NCBI RefSeq assembly: GCF_014268815.2
Contig: NZ_JABWRE020000001.1
Coordinates: forward strand, 5,213,001-5,277,000
Source: Pseudomonas urmiensis
Lineage (GTDB): Bacteria; Pseudomonadota; Gammaproteobacteria; Pseudomonadales; Pseudomonadaceae
DNA length: 64,000 nt
Direction: 5' to 3'
Shown: positions 9,128 through 17,323 of the stretch, one piece after another
How the letters are laid out: each line of letters opens with the position of its first letter
Numbering within the stretch: position 1 is the stretch's first letter
The notes under the pieces: model-generated
What the model saw: only the letters and a program-made list of their open reading frames with translations
What the model was told of the DNA's origin: nothing
Database searches by the model: none
Made by a program: the position numbers and the translations under genes

Positions 9128-10147
9128 ATGCGTAGATCCATCAGCCGCCTGGCGGCAAGCATCGGCCTGGGCGCCAGCCTGGTCATCGGTACCTTGGCCG
9201 CACCCACTGCGGCCCAGGCCGAAGGCAAGATCCGCATTGCCGAGCAGTTCGGCATCGTCTACCTGCTGCTCAACGTGGTCCGCGATCAGAACCTGATCGA
9301 GAAACATGGCAAGGCCGAGGGCATCGACATCGAAGTCGACTGGGCGCAGTTGTCCGGTGGCGCGGCGATCAACGACGCACTGCTGTCGGGCTCGGTGGAT
9401 ATCGCCGGTGCTGGTGTCGGCCCACTGCTCACCGTCTGGGATCGCACCAAGGGCCGGCAGAACGTCAAGGCCGTGGCTTCGCTGGGCAACTTCCCGTACT
9501 ACCTGGTCAGCAGCAACCCTAACGTGAAGACCATTGCCGACCTGTCCGAGAAAGACCGCATCGCCGTGCCGGCGGTGGGCGTGTCGGTGCAGTCGCGCTT
9601 CCTCCAGTACGCCGCTGCCAAGCAGTGGGGCGACAAGGAATACAACCGCCTCGACAAATACACCCTGGCCGTCCCCCATCCGGATGCCACCGCCGCACTG
9701 CTGGCTGGCGGTACCGAGCTGAACGGGCACTTCTCCAATCCGCCGTTCCAGGATCAGGTGCTGGCCAACAAGAACGTGCACGTGGTGCTCAACAGCTATG
9801 ACCTGCTCGGCCCCAACTCGCCGACCCTGCTGTTCGCCACCGAGAAATTCCGCAAGGACAACCCCAAGACCTACAAGGCCTTCGTCGATGCCCTGGCCGA
9901 GGCGGCTGAGTTCGCCCAGAACGACAAAGCTGCAGCGGCAGACACCTACATCCGCGTGACCAAGGCCAAGATCGACCGCGACGCGCTGATCCGCCTGATC
10001 GACAACCCGCAGTACGAGTTCACCGTCACGCCGAAGAACACCTACCCGCTGGCCGAATTCCTCTACCGGGTTGGCGCGATCAAGAACAAGCCTGAATCGT
10101 GGAAGGACTACTTCTTCCAGGACCAACGCCCACTGCAGGGGAGCTGA
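9128..10147 (+). CDS. ABC transporter substrate-binding protein (sulfonate/taurine/nitrate class)
   Basis: 339 aa periplasmic binding protein. The signal peptide covers roughly residues 1-31, with cleavage after TAAQA. The mature part starts KIRIAEQFGIVYLLLNVVRD, typical of the SsuA/TauA/ThiY fold, and continues with GAGVGPLLTVWDRTKG and NVKAVASLGNFPYYLVSSNP. GAGG lies upstream of the ATG. It sits 18 bp after the dioxygenase gene and just before the ATPase gene, so binding protein, ATPase and permease form a complete importer. The ligand cannot be read from sequence. Confidence 0.85.
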   Translation: MRRSISRLAASIGLGASLVIGTLAAPTAAQAEGKIRIAEQFGIVYLLLNVVRDQNLIEKHGKAEGIDIEVDWAQLSGGAAINDALLSGSVDIAGAGVGPLLTVWDRTKGRQNVKAVASLGNFPYYLVSSNPNVKTIADLSEKDRIAVPAVGVSVQSRFLQYAAAKQWGDKEYNRLDKYTLAVPHPDATAALLAGGTELNGHFSNPPFQDQVLANKNVHVVLNSYDLLGPNSPTLLFATEKFRKDNPKTYKAFVDALAEAAEFAQNDKAAAADTYIRVTKAKIDRDALIRLIDNPQYEFTVTPKNTYPLAEFLYRVGAIKNKPESWKDYFFQDQRPLQGS

Positions 10148-10153
10148 TTGCCA

Positions 10154-11017
10154 ATGACCGCCCCATTGCCAGGCCACACGGCCAGCAACCTGAGCCGTGT
10201 CGCCACGCCAGCGCTGCTCGCTGTGGATAACTTGAGCCTCGAATACCGCACCGCGCAACGCGTGGTGCGCGCCACTCACCAGGTCAGCTTCGAAATCGAT
10301 CGTGCTGACCGTTTCGTCCTGCTTGGCCCGTCCGGTTGCGGCAAGTCGACCTTGCTCAAGGCCGTGGCCGGTTTTATCGAGCCAACCGAAGGGCAGATCC
10401 TGCTGCAGGGCCAGCCGGTCAAAGGCCCCGGCCCTGACCGTATCGTGGTGTTCCAAGAGTTCGACCAGCTGCCGCCGTGGAAGACGGTCAAGCAGAACGT
10501 CATGTTTCCGCTGCTGGTATCCGGCCAGCTCAAGCGCGCCGAAGCCGAGGAGCGCGCCTTGCATTACCTGGACAAAGTGGGCCTGGCGGCGTTTGCCGAT
10601 GCCTATCCGCATACCTTGTCCGGTGGCATGAAGGCGCGCGTGGCGATTGCCCGGGCGCTGGCCACCCAGCCGAAGATCCTGTTGATGGACGAGCCGTTCG
10701 CCGCACTCGATGCCCTGACCCGGCGCAAGATGCAGGAAGAACTGCTGCTGTTGTGGGAAGAGGTGCGTTTCACCCTGTTGTTCGTCACTCACTCCATCGA
10801 AGAGGCGTTGGTGGTCGGCAACCGCATCCTGCTGCTCTCGCCCCACCCTGGGCGGGTGCGCGCCGAGGTGCATAGCCACCAGTACGATCTGGGCAGCCTG
10901 GGCGCCAGTGATTTCCAGGCCAGCGCTCGACGTATCCACCGTTTGCTGTTCGATGAAGCCCAAGAGCCTGCACAAACCGCAGACCTGGGTTTCAACGATA
11001 TCCGCATCGCCTACTGA
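10154..11017 (+). CDS. ABC transporter ATP-binding protein (SsuB/TauB class)
   Basis: 287 aa from the ATG, which is preceded by AGGGGAG at a good distance; a TTG two codons upstream is too close to that site. All nucleotide-binding motifs are intact: Walker A GPSGCGKST, Q-loop VFQEFDQLPPW, signature LSGGMKARVAIARAL, Walker B ILLMDEPFAALD and the H-loop LLFVTHSIEEAL. The C-terminal ~50 residues extend beyond the core ATPase. It energises the permease encoded 14 bp downstream. Confidence 0.9.
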   Translation: MTAPLPGHTASNLSRVATPALLAVDNLSLEYRTAQRVVRATHQVSFEIDRADRFVLLGPSGCGKSTLLKAVAGFIEPTEGQILLQGQPVKGPGPDRIVVFQEFDQLPPWKTVKQNVMFPLLVSGQLKRAEAEERALHYLDKVGLAAFADAYPHTLSGGMKARVAIARALATQPKILLMDEPFAALDALTRRKMQEELLLLWEEVRFTLLFVTHSIEEALVVGNRILLLSPHPGRVRAEVHSHQYDLGSLGASDFQASARRIHRLLFDEAQEPAQTADLGFNDIRIAY

Positions 11018-11031
11018 CAGGAGCTCGTGCC

Positions 11032-11895
11032 ATGACCACTACCCCTGCACGTCAGGAATACGAAGTGCAGCTGCAGCCGCTGCTCAGTGTGCCTCTGGAA
11101 CGCCAACTGCCGCTGGTCCAGCGCCTGTGGCAGCAAGGTTGGCTGCGCAAGACGGTGATCCTGATTGTGTTGGCGCTGCTGTGGGAGATTGCAGCGCGCT
11201 ACACCGATAACGACCTGCTGCTGCCGAGCTTTCTACAAACCGCTGTTGCCCTGTGGGACGGCATGCTCAGCGGCGAGCTACCGGCCAAGGTCGGCGTTTC
11301 GCTGATCGTGCTGCTCAAGGGCTACGTGCTGGGCATCGTGCTGGCCTTCGGCCTCACTAGCCTGGCAGTGTCGACCCAATTTGGCCGGGACTTGCTCGGC
11401 ACCTTGACCTCGATGTTCAACCCATTGCCGGCGATTGCCTTGCTGCCGCTGGCGCTGCTCTGGTTTGGCCTGGGCGATAACAGCCTGATCTTCGTTCTGG
11501 TGCACTCGGTGCTGTGGGCGCTGGCGCTGAATACCTATGCAGGTTTTCTTGGCGTGTCCGAGACGCTGCGCATGGCTGGGCGAAACTATGGCCTGAAGGG
11601 TTTGCGCCTGGTGCTGCACATCCTGGTGCCGGCGGCGCTGCCGTCGATCTTGTCGGGTTTGAAAATCGGCTGGGCGTTTGCCTGGCGCACGCTGATCGCT
11701 GCCGAACTGGTGTTTGGTGCCAGCAGCGGCAAGGGCGGGCTGGGCTGGTACATTTTCCAGAACCGTAATGAGCTGTACACCGACAAGGTATTCGCCGGCT
11801 TGGCGGTGGTGATCTTGATCGGCCTGTTGGTGGAAGGGCTGGTGTTCAATACCCTGGAGCGGGTGACGGTACGGCGTTGGGGAATGCAGCGTTAG
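11032..11895 (+). CDS. ABC transporter permease (SsuC/TauC class)
   Basis: 287 aa inner-membrane protein with about six hydrophobic segments starting near residue 42. The coupling-loop (EAA-type) region GVSETLRMAGRNYGLKGLR precedes LVPAALPSILSGLKIGWAFA, characteristic of binding-protein-dependent permeases of the sulfonate/nitrate group. AGGAG lies upstream of the ATG. Last gene of the operon; a REP pair directly after it may serve as transcript end. Confidence 0.9.
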   Translation: MTTTPARQEYEVQLQPLLSVPLERQLPLVQRLWQQGWLRKTVILIVLALLWEIAARYTDNDLLLPSFLQTAVALWDGMLSGELPAKVGVSLIVLLKGYVLGIVLAFGLTSLAVSTQFGRDLLGTLTSMFNPLPAIALLPLALLWFGLGDNSLIFVLVHSVLWALALNTYAGFLGVSETLRMAGRNYGLKGLRLVLHILVPAALPSILSGLKIGWAFAWRTLIAAELVFGASSGKGGLGWYIFQNRNELYTDKVFAGLAVVILIGLLVEGLVFNTLERVTVRRWGMQR

Positions 11896-11906
11896 TCAGG
11901 TCTTTA

Positions 11907-11977
11907 TCGCGGGGCAAGCCCGCTCCCACGCTGATTTGATGAGCCTTTGAGGGCGTGGGAGCGGGCTTGCCCCGCGA
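11907..11977. repeat. REP pair, perfect 24-bp inverted repeat
   Basis: Arms at 11907-11930 and 11954-11977 are perfect inverted copies (TCGCGGGGCAAGCCCGCTCC plus CACG) with a 23-bp spacer. This is the P. putida-type REP core. It lies between the convergent ABC permease and WYL-regulator genes and could fold into a long transcript-ending hairpin. Confidence 0.85.
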
Positions 11978-12003
11978 TGAGGTGCGCATGAGCGATGCAG
12001 CTC

Positions 12004-12561
12004 TCAGGCCTGGTACTGGGCAGCTGCACTGCTCAAGGTCCGCCCGATCTCTTCACGCAGCGTCTGCGGCTGCTCCACCACCAAGCCATCGCCCTGGCTC
12101 AACAGCCACCAGCGCAGCGGCCAGCCATCGGTGACTGTGGCGCGCATCCGGTGCCCTTGTTCGAGCGCCGTTAGCTGCATATCCGCGCTCAACGGCGCCT
12201 CGCGCAGCTGGCGCGCGAGCCCATCGCTGACCCACGCCTGGATCTGCACCCCTGCGCCCTGCACGGGTTGCAGCGCATCATCACGCAAGAATCCCTGCAA
12301 ATCGAAGTTGCCGCGCAGCTCGCCGACGGCGGTGGCCGACCAGTGCCAGCCAAACGGAATGCTCTTGTCGTTGCGCTCAAGCGGAAAGATCAGCGACAGC
12401 TCATTGAGGTCACGCTCGACCGTGCGCTTGCTGACGCTAAAGCCAACGTCGCGCAGGCGCCAGACCAGTTCGGCACTGGTAACGCCAGGGGAGCGGCTGG
12501 GCAATTGGCGCAGCAGCGCCCATTGACGGCTGAGGGTGGCGCGGGTGGTGGCGAACGGCAA
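12004..12561 (-). CDS. WYL-type transcriptional regulator with N-terminal HTH
   Basis: 185 aa from a TTG start with AAGGA eight bases upstream; a GTG 23 codons earlier keeps the frame open but has no visible ribosome site. The N-terminus (about residues 7-60) looks like a winged helix (LLRQLPS, TSAELVWRLRDVGFSVSKRT, VERDLNELS), the DeoR/YafY-type arrangement. The C-terminal part resembles a WYL ligand-sensing domain (GWPLRWWLLSQGDGLVVEQP). It is shorter than most WYL regulators (over 220 aa). It faces the Sel1-repeat gene divergently and may control it or itself. Target unknown. Confidence 0.7.
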   Translation of the reverse strand: MPFATTRATLSRQWALLRQLPSRSPGVTSAELVWRLRDVGFSVSKRTVERDLNELSLIFPLERNDKSIPFGWHWSATAVGELRGNFDLQGFLRDDALQPVQGAGVQIQAWVSDGLARQLREAPLSADMQLTALEQGHRMRATVTDGWPLRWWLLSQGDGLVVEQPQTLREEIGRTLSSAAAQYQA

Positions 12562-12767
12562 AAGGTAACGTCCTTGTCTAGGCTTGCCGCAATAGGATGG
12601 CGGCACGAGCGGGGTATGGCAATTCGCCACACCGTGCTCAGATCAAGGAAGATGCATTTGGTTGCCTTCCATCAGATCGTTCGCGACAGGTTTCGTCGTG
12701 GCATCGCGCAGAATCACGCCTCAACACGGCTGCGGTCGGGGCTGTGTGTCGTTCAATGAGGATGAAC

Positions 12768-13580
12768 ATGTCTGCTGCCAGCAATATCCATTCGCTGCTC
12801 GCGCGTCTTCTGCCGGCGCGGATCGCCCCTGTGCCGGCCCGGCCGCGCCAGCGCCAACGGCTGTTCGCCGGGGTGGGCATGCCCAGCCAGCGGGCGCCGT
12901 TGGGCGAGCGCTTTGGCCTGGTCAGTCGCCTGGATGAAGCGGTCGACCTGCAAGCGGTGTACAGCGACCTGCGGCGCCTGGCCCTGGAGGGCAATGTGGC
13001 GGCGCTCAATGACCTGGGCTGGATCTGGCTCAATGGCAAGTACTGGATCGCCGATACCCAGTTGGCCGGGCACTTGCTGCGCATGGCGGCGTTGCAGGGG
13101 AGCGCTGCGGCGTGGTTCAACCTGGGTCAGCAGCACTATTTCGGCAAGGGTGTCGAGGTGTCCTACGAGCAGGCTGCCGAGTGTTATCGCCAGGCCTTCG
13201 AGCGTGGGATGCTGCATGCGGCGGCGGCCTTGGGCGATCTGTACGAAGAAGAGATCTGTGATGCCGAGCAGGACTGGCAGGTTGACCTGGTCGAGGCGTT
13301 GCGCTGGTTCATGAAGGGCGCGAAACGCGGTGAAGCGCGGTGTCGGTTTGAAGTGGGGTATCGGTTTTTACATGGCCTGTATGTTCAGAGCGATAGCAAG
13401 GCGGGGCTGTATTGGCTGGAGTTGGCTGCTGCCGCCGGGGTGATGCAGGCGGCCGAAGAGCTGGCGGTGCATTACAGCAGCCGGGATGCGGCGCGTTATC
13501 TGGACTGGCGGGATCAGGCGATCTTGATGGGCAGTAACTTGGCGTTGACCATGAAGCTGGAAGATCAGATTCAGCCTTGA
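12768..13580 (+). CDS. Sel1-like repeat (SLR) protein
   Basis: 270 aa from the ATG with GAGGA five bases upstream; the frame is open further upstream but without a good start. Residues ~65-240 contain Sel1-type TPR repeats, each with a small-residue helix and an xxGxxYxxGxGV-like turn, for example AAAWFNLGQQHYFGKGVEVS, then YEQAAECYRQAFERGMLHAA and CRFEVGYRFLHGLYV. No convincing signal peptide: the N-terminus is Arg/Pro rich. Sel1 proteins act as scaffolds for protein complexes; no partner can be named. It lies divergent to the WYL regulator. Confidence 0.75.
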   Translation: MSAASNIHSLLARLLPARIAPVPARPRQRQRLFAGVGMPSQRAPLGERFGLVSRLDEAVDLQAVYSDLRRLALEGNVAALNDLGWIWLNGKYWIADTQLAGHLLRMAALQGSAAAWFNLGQQHYFGKGVEVSYEQAAECYRQAFERGMLHAAAALGDLYEEEICDAEQDWQVDLVEALRWFMKGAKRGEARCRFEVGYRFLHGLYVQSDSKAGLYWLELAAAAGVMQAAEELAVHYSSRDAARYLDWRDQAILMGSNLALTMKLEDQIQP

Positions 13581-13637
13581 GGGAGTCGGGGCCGCTCACA
13601 TGAACAACATTTCATCCCGGCACTTCATCGCCCGCGG

Positions 13638-13685
13638 TTGACGACAGGGGGAGGGCAGGGCGTATATTGATAGTTAGCAAACTAT
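13638..13685 (+). promoter_or_regulatory. Promoter and MarR-type operator of the efflux operon
   Basis: TTGACG (13638-13643) and TATATT (13663-13668) form a -35/-10 pair with a long 19-bp spacer. Immediately after the -10 is a perfect palindrome, ATAGTT-AGCA-AACTAT (13670-13685), 21 bp before the marR ATG. Position and shape fit a MarR-family operator that would block initiation. Confidence 0.6.
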
Positions 13686-13705
13686 GAATATCCTCGGTTC
13701 CTCAC

Positions 13706-14158
13706 ATGACGCTTGATGCACTGCACCTGAAAGTCAGCAGCGGCATGGTCGTGGCTGCGCGCCATTGGCGGCGCATCTGCCATGCCGCCTTGACTGGCTA
13801 CGGCATCTCCGAAGCCTGCGCGGTGCCGCTGTTGATGATCGTGCGCCTGGGTGATGGCGTGCATCAGGTAGCGGTGGCCAACGCTGCCGGCCTGGAGAGC
13901 CCTTCGCTGGTACGCCTGCTCGACCAGCTGTGCAAGGCTGGCCTGGTCTGCCGCAGTGAAGACCCACTCGACCGCCGCGCCAAGGCCTTGAGCCTGACCG
14001 CTGATGGGCGGATCCTTGCCGAATCCATCGAAGCCGAGCTGGTGCGCCTGCGCCGTGAGGTCTTGCACGGCATCAGCCAGGCCGATCTGGAAGCCACCTT
14101 GCGCGTTATCCAAGCCTTCGAAGCAGCCGGCCAGGTCACCCCGGGCGGCTTTGCATGA
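13706..14158 (+). CDS. MarR-family transcriptional regulator of the efflux operon
   Basis: 150 aa. MarR fold: dimerisation helices at both ends and a winged helix in the middle. The recognition region VANAAGLESPSLVRLLDQL is followed by the wing motif DPLDRRAKALSLTADGR, with the conserved D-x-R-x-K pattern of the family. Its stop overlaps the start of the FUSC gene (ATGA), and a perfect palindrome lies just upstream. Predicted autorepressor of this operon, released by the aromatic or phenolic compound that the pump exports; the ligand is not known. Confidence 0.85.
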   Translation: MTLDALHLKVSSGMVVAARHWRRICHAALTGYGISEACAVPLLMIVRLGDGVHQVAVANAAGLESPSLVRLLDQLCKAGLVCRSEDPLDRRAKALSLTADGRILAESIEAELVRLRREVLHGISQADLEATLRVIQAFEAAGQVTPGGFA

Positions 14159-16242
14159 ACGGCTTCTTCAGCTCGATGCCCCCCGCGCGCGACTGGTTCT
14201 ATGGCGTGCGGACCTTCGCCGCCTCGATGATCGCCCTGTACATCGCCCTGCTCATGCAGCTGCCGCGCCCGTACTGGGCGATGGCCACGGTGTACATCGT
14301 CTCCAGCCCGTTCGTTGGCCCGACCAGTTCCAAGGCGCTGTACCGTGCCCTGGGCACCTTGCTCGGCGCCGGTGGTGCGATCTTGCTGGTGCCGCCGCTG
14401 GTGCAATCGCCGCTGTTGCTGTCGGTCGCCATCGCCTTGTGGACCGGCACCTTGCTGTTCCTCTCGCTAAACCTGCGCACAGCCAACAACTACGTGCTGA
14501 TGCTCGCCGGCTACACCCTGCCGATGATCGCCCTGGCGGTGGTGGATAACCCGCTGGCGGTGTTCGACGTGGCATCGTCGCGGGCCCAGGAGATCTGTCT
14601 GGGGATCGTCTGCGCAGCAGTGGTCGGGGCGATTTTCTGGCCGCGCCGGCTGGCGCCAGTGGTGGTCGGCTCGATGGGCAGCTGGTTCAACGAAGCGATC
14701 CGTTACAGCGATACCTACCTCGCCCGCGAAGTGGCTGCTGACAAGATCGGCGGCATGCGCGCCTCGATGGTCGCCACCTTCAACAGCCTGGAGTTGATGA
14801 TCGGCCAGCTCGGCCACGAAGGCGCCGGGCCGCATACCTTGAAGAACGCCCGCGAACTGCGTGGACGGATGATTCACCTGCTACCCGTGATCGATGCCCT
14901 GGACGACGCCCTGGTAGCGCTCGAAGGCCGCGCACCCGCCCAGTTCGCCCAGATCCAGCCGCTGCTGGCCGAGGCGCGCCAATGGCTGCAAGCCAGCGCC
15001 GAAGATGCCTCGGCCAGCCGCTGGAGCGCACTGCGCGACAAGCTCGAACGCCTCCAGCCCAGCGCCGCCGCGCTCGATCAGCGCCCGGAACTGCTGCTGT
15101 CCAACGCCTTGTATCGCCTCACCGAGTGGGTCGACCTCTGGCAAGACTGCTGCACCCTGCAGCATGCCCTGCGCAACGACGACGCCACGCCTTGGCGCGC
15201 CGCCTACCGGCATTGGCGCCTGGGGCGCCTGACGCCGTTCTTCGACCGTGGCCTGATGCTTTACTCGGTGTTCTCCACGGTCACCGCGATCATCGTCGCC
15301 TGCGGTCTGTGGATCGGCCTGGGCTGGAACGACGGCGCCAGTGCGGTGATCCTCGCTGCCGTGGCGTGCAGCTTCTTCGCCGCAATGGACGACCCTGCGC
15401 CGCAGATCTACCGGTTCTTCTTCTGGACGCTGATGTCGGTGATTTTCTCCAGCGTCTATCTGTTCCTGGTCCTGCCCAATCTGCACGACTTCCCGATGCT
15501 GGTGCTGGCGTTCGCCATACCGTTCATTTGCGTCGGCACCCTCACCGTGCAGCCACGCTTCTACCTCGGCACCTTGCTGACCATCGTCAACACCGCGACG
15601 TTCATCAGCATCCAGGGTGCCTATGACGCGGACTTCTTCACCTTCCTCAACGCCAACCTGGCAGGCCCGGTGGGGCTGTTGTTCGCTTTCATCTGGACCT
15701 TGCTGCTGCGCCCGTTTGGCGTGGAACTGGCGGCCAAGCGCATGACTCGCTTTGCCTGGCGCGACATTGTCGAAATGACCCAGCCGGCGACCTTGGCCGA
15801 GCAACGTCAGGTCGGCGTGCAGATGCTCGACCGCCTGATGCAGCACCTGCCACGCCTGTCCCAAACCGGCCAGGACAGCGGCGTGGCCCTGCGCGATCTG
15901 CGCGTGGGGCTGAACCTGCTCGACCTGCTCGCCTATATGCCGCGCGTTGGCCAGCAAGCCCGTGAGCGCCTGCAAACGGTGGTCGAGGAAGTGGGCGCCC
16001 ACTACGGCCAATGCCTGCGCGCCGGTGAGCGCCTGCACGCCCCGGCTGCGTTGCTGCGCAACATGGAGCGGGCCCGCCAGAGCCTGGCCTTGGACGAGCT
16101 GCACGACCGTGGCGACGCCCGCGTGCACTTGCTGCACGCCTTGAGCGGCCTGCGCCTGGCGCTGCTGCCGGGGGTCGAGGTGATGCTCGAGCCGAGCGAA
16201 CAACCGCAACTGCCCCAAGGGATCGACGGAGCCCCGCTGTGA
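14155..16242 (+). CDS. FUSC-family inner-membrane efflux protein (AaeB/fusaric acid type)
   Basis: 695 aa. Two sets of membrane helices (about residues 15-165 and 360-520), each followed by a cytoplasmic helical domain, as in FusC/AaeB exporters for aromatic carboxylic acids. Recognisable blocks: PRPYWAMATVYIVSSPFVGP near residue 40 and a second repeat with WNDGASAVILAAVACSFFAA. It works with the HlyD-like adaptor and outer-membrane channel encoded downstream as a tripartite pump. It overlaps marR by 4 bases and the DUF1656 gene by 4 bases, so translation is coupled throughout. Confidence 0.88.
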   Translation: MNGFFSSMPPARDWFYGVRTFAASMIALYIALLMQLPRPYWAMATVYIVSSPFVGPTSSKALYRALGTLLGAGGAILLVPPLVQSPLLLSVAIALWTGTLLFLSLNLRTANNYVLMLAGYTLPMIALAVVDNPLAVFDVASSRAQEICLGIVCAAVVGAIFWPRRLAPVVVGSMGSWFNEAIRYSDTYLAREVAADKIGGMRASMVATFNSLELMIGQLGHEGAGPHTLKNARELRGRMIHLLPVIDALDDALVALEGRAPAQFAQIQPLLAEARQWLQASAEDASASRWSALRDKLERLQPSAAALDQRPELLLSNALYRLTEWVDLWQDCCTLQHALRNDDATPWRAAYRHWRLGRLTPFFDRGLMLYSVFSTVTAIIVACGLWIGLGWNDGASAVILAAVACSFFAAMDDPAPQIYRFFFWTLMSVIFSSVYLFLVLPNLHDFPMLVLAFAIPFICVGTLTVQPRFYLGTLLTIVNTATFISIQGAYDADFFTFLNANLAGPVGLLFAFIWTLLLRPFGVELAAKRMTRFAWRDIVEMTQPATLAEQRQVGVQMLDRLMQHLPRLSQTGQDSGVALRDLRVGLNLLDLLAYMPRVGQQARERLQTVVEEVGAHYGQCLRAGERLHAPAALLRNMERARQSLALDELHDRGDARVHLLHALSGLRLALLPGVEVMLEPSEQPQLPQGIDGAPL

Positions 16243-16451
16243 TCGGTGAACTGGATATCAGCGGGGTATTCCTGCCCACGCTGCTGGTGATGATGTTCTG
16301 CACCTACCTGCTGTTTCTGGGCGTGCACGCCGTGCTGGTGCGCCTGCATTTCTACCGCCTGGTCTGGCACCGGGCGTTGTTCAACGTTGCCCTGTATGCC
16401 GTGCTGCTTGGTGCGGTGGATCACTTTTGCCGAAGCCTGATGCTGCCATGA
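16239..16451 (+). CDS. DUF1656 small membrane protein (AaeX-like)
   Basis: 70 aa with a GTG start overlapping the FUSC stop (GTGA). Two hydrophobic segments (about 11-33 and 48-65) and the conserved start IGELDISGVFLPTLLV identify the DUF1656/AaeX family, which almost always sits between FUSC and HlyD genes in such operons. Function unknown; presumed pump accessory subunit. Confidence 0.88.
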   Translation: MIGELDISGVFLPTLLVMMFCTYLLFLGVHAVLVRLHFYRLVWHRALFNVALYAVLLGAVDHFCRSLMLP

Positions 16452-17323
16452 AAAAACCTTTGTTGACCTTGGGCCGTGTGGTCCTGACCCTGTTGGTGGT
16501 GACCTTCGCGGCCGTACTGGTCTGGCAGATGGTCGTGTACTACATGTTCGCCCCCTGGACCCGCGACGGCCATATCCGCGCCGACGTGATCCAGATCGCC
16601 CCGGACGTGTCCGGGCTGATCCAGCAGGTCGAGGTGCGCGACAACCAGGTGATCAAGCGTGGCGACGTGCTGTTCACCATCGACCAGGACCGCTTCACCC
16701 TGGCCCTGCGCCACGCCCAGGCGACCTTGAGCGAACGTCAGGAAACCCTTGCCCAGGCCGCCCGTGAGGCCAGGCGTAACAAGCAGCTGGGCAACCTGGT
16801 GGCTGCCGAGCAGTTGGAAGAGAGCCAGTCCCGCGAGGCCCGCGCCCGCTCGGCGGTCAACGAAGCCCAAGTCGCAGTCGACAGCGCCCAGCTCAATCTC
16901 GACCGCTCGGTGGTACGCAGCCCGGTCGACGGCTACCTCAACGACCGCGCGCCGCGTGCGCACGAGTTCGTCACGGCCGGCCGGCCGGTGCTGTCGGTGG
17001 TCGACAGCGCTTCGTACCACGTCGATGGCTATTTCGAGGAAACCAAGCTGGGCGGCATTCACATTGGCGATGCGGTGGACATCCGCGTGATGGGCGACGA
17101 CACCCGCCTGCGCGGCCACGTGCAGAGCCTCGCTGCCGGTATCGAAGACCGCGACCGCAGCAGCGGCGCCAACCTGCTGCCCAACGTCAACCCGGCGTTC
17201 AGCTGGGTGCGCCTGGCTCAGCGGATTCCGGTGCGGATCGCCTTCGACGAAGTGCCGCAAGACTTCCGCATGATCGCCGGGCGCACCGCCACGGTATCGA
17301 TCATCGAGGGCCAGCGGCCATGA
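16448..17323 (+). CDS. HlyD-family periplasmic adaptor (AaeA/EmrA type)
   Basis: 291 aa from the ATG that overlaps the DUF1656 stop; an upstream TTG in frame is unlikely. One N-terminal membrane anchor (about 8-30), then the biotinyl-lipoyl-like half APDVSGLIQQVEVRDNQVIK, a coiled-coil hairpin (about 80-150), and the second half VVRSPVDGYLNDRAP. This is the membrane fusion protein that bridges the FUSC pump and the outer-membrane channel. Its stop overlaps the channel gene start. Confidence 0.9.
   Translation: MKKPLLTLGRVVLTLLVVTFAAVLVWQMVVYYMFAPWTRDGHIRADVIQIAPDVSGLIQQVEVRDNQVIKRGDVLFTIDQDRFTLALRHAQATLSERQETLAQAAREARRNKQLGNLVAAEQLEESQSREARARSAVNEAQVAVDSAQLNLDRSVVRSPVDGYLNDRAPRAHEFVTAGRPVLSVVDSASYHVDGYFEETKLGGIHIGDAVDIRVMGDDTRLRGHVQSLAAGIEDRDRSSGANLLPNVNPAFSWVRLAQRIPVRIAFDEVPQDFRMIAGRTATVSIIEGQRP

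Noticed and set aside
8750..10975. 741-codon minus-strand frame opposite the dioxygenase/ABC genes
   Set aside because: Covers three well-motivated genes in antisense; no motif in it.
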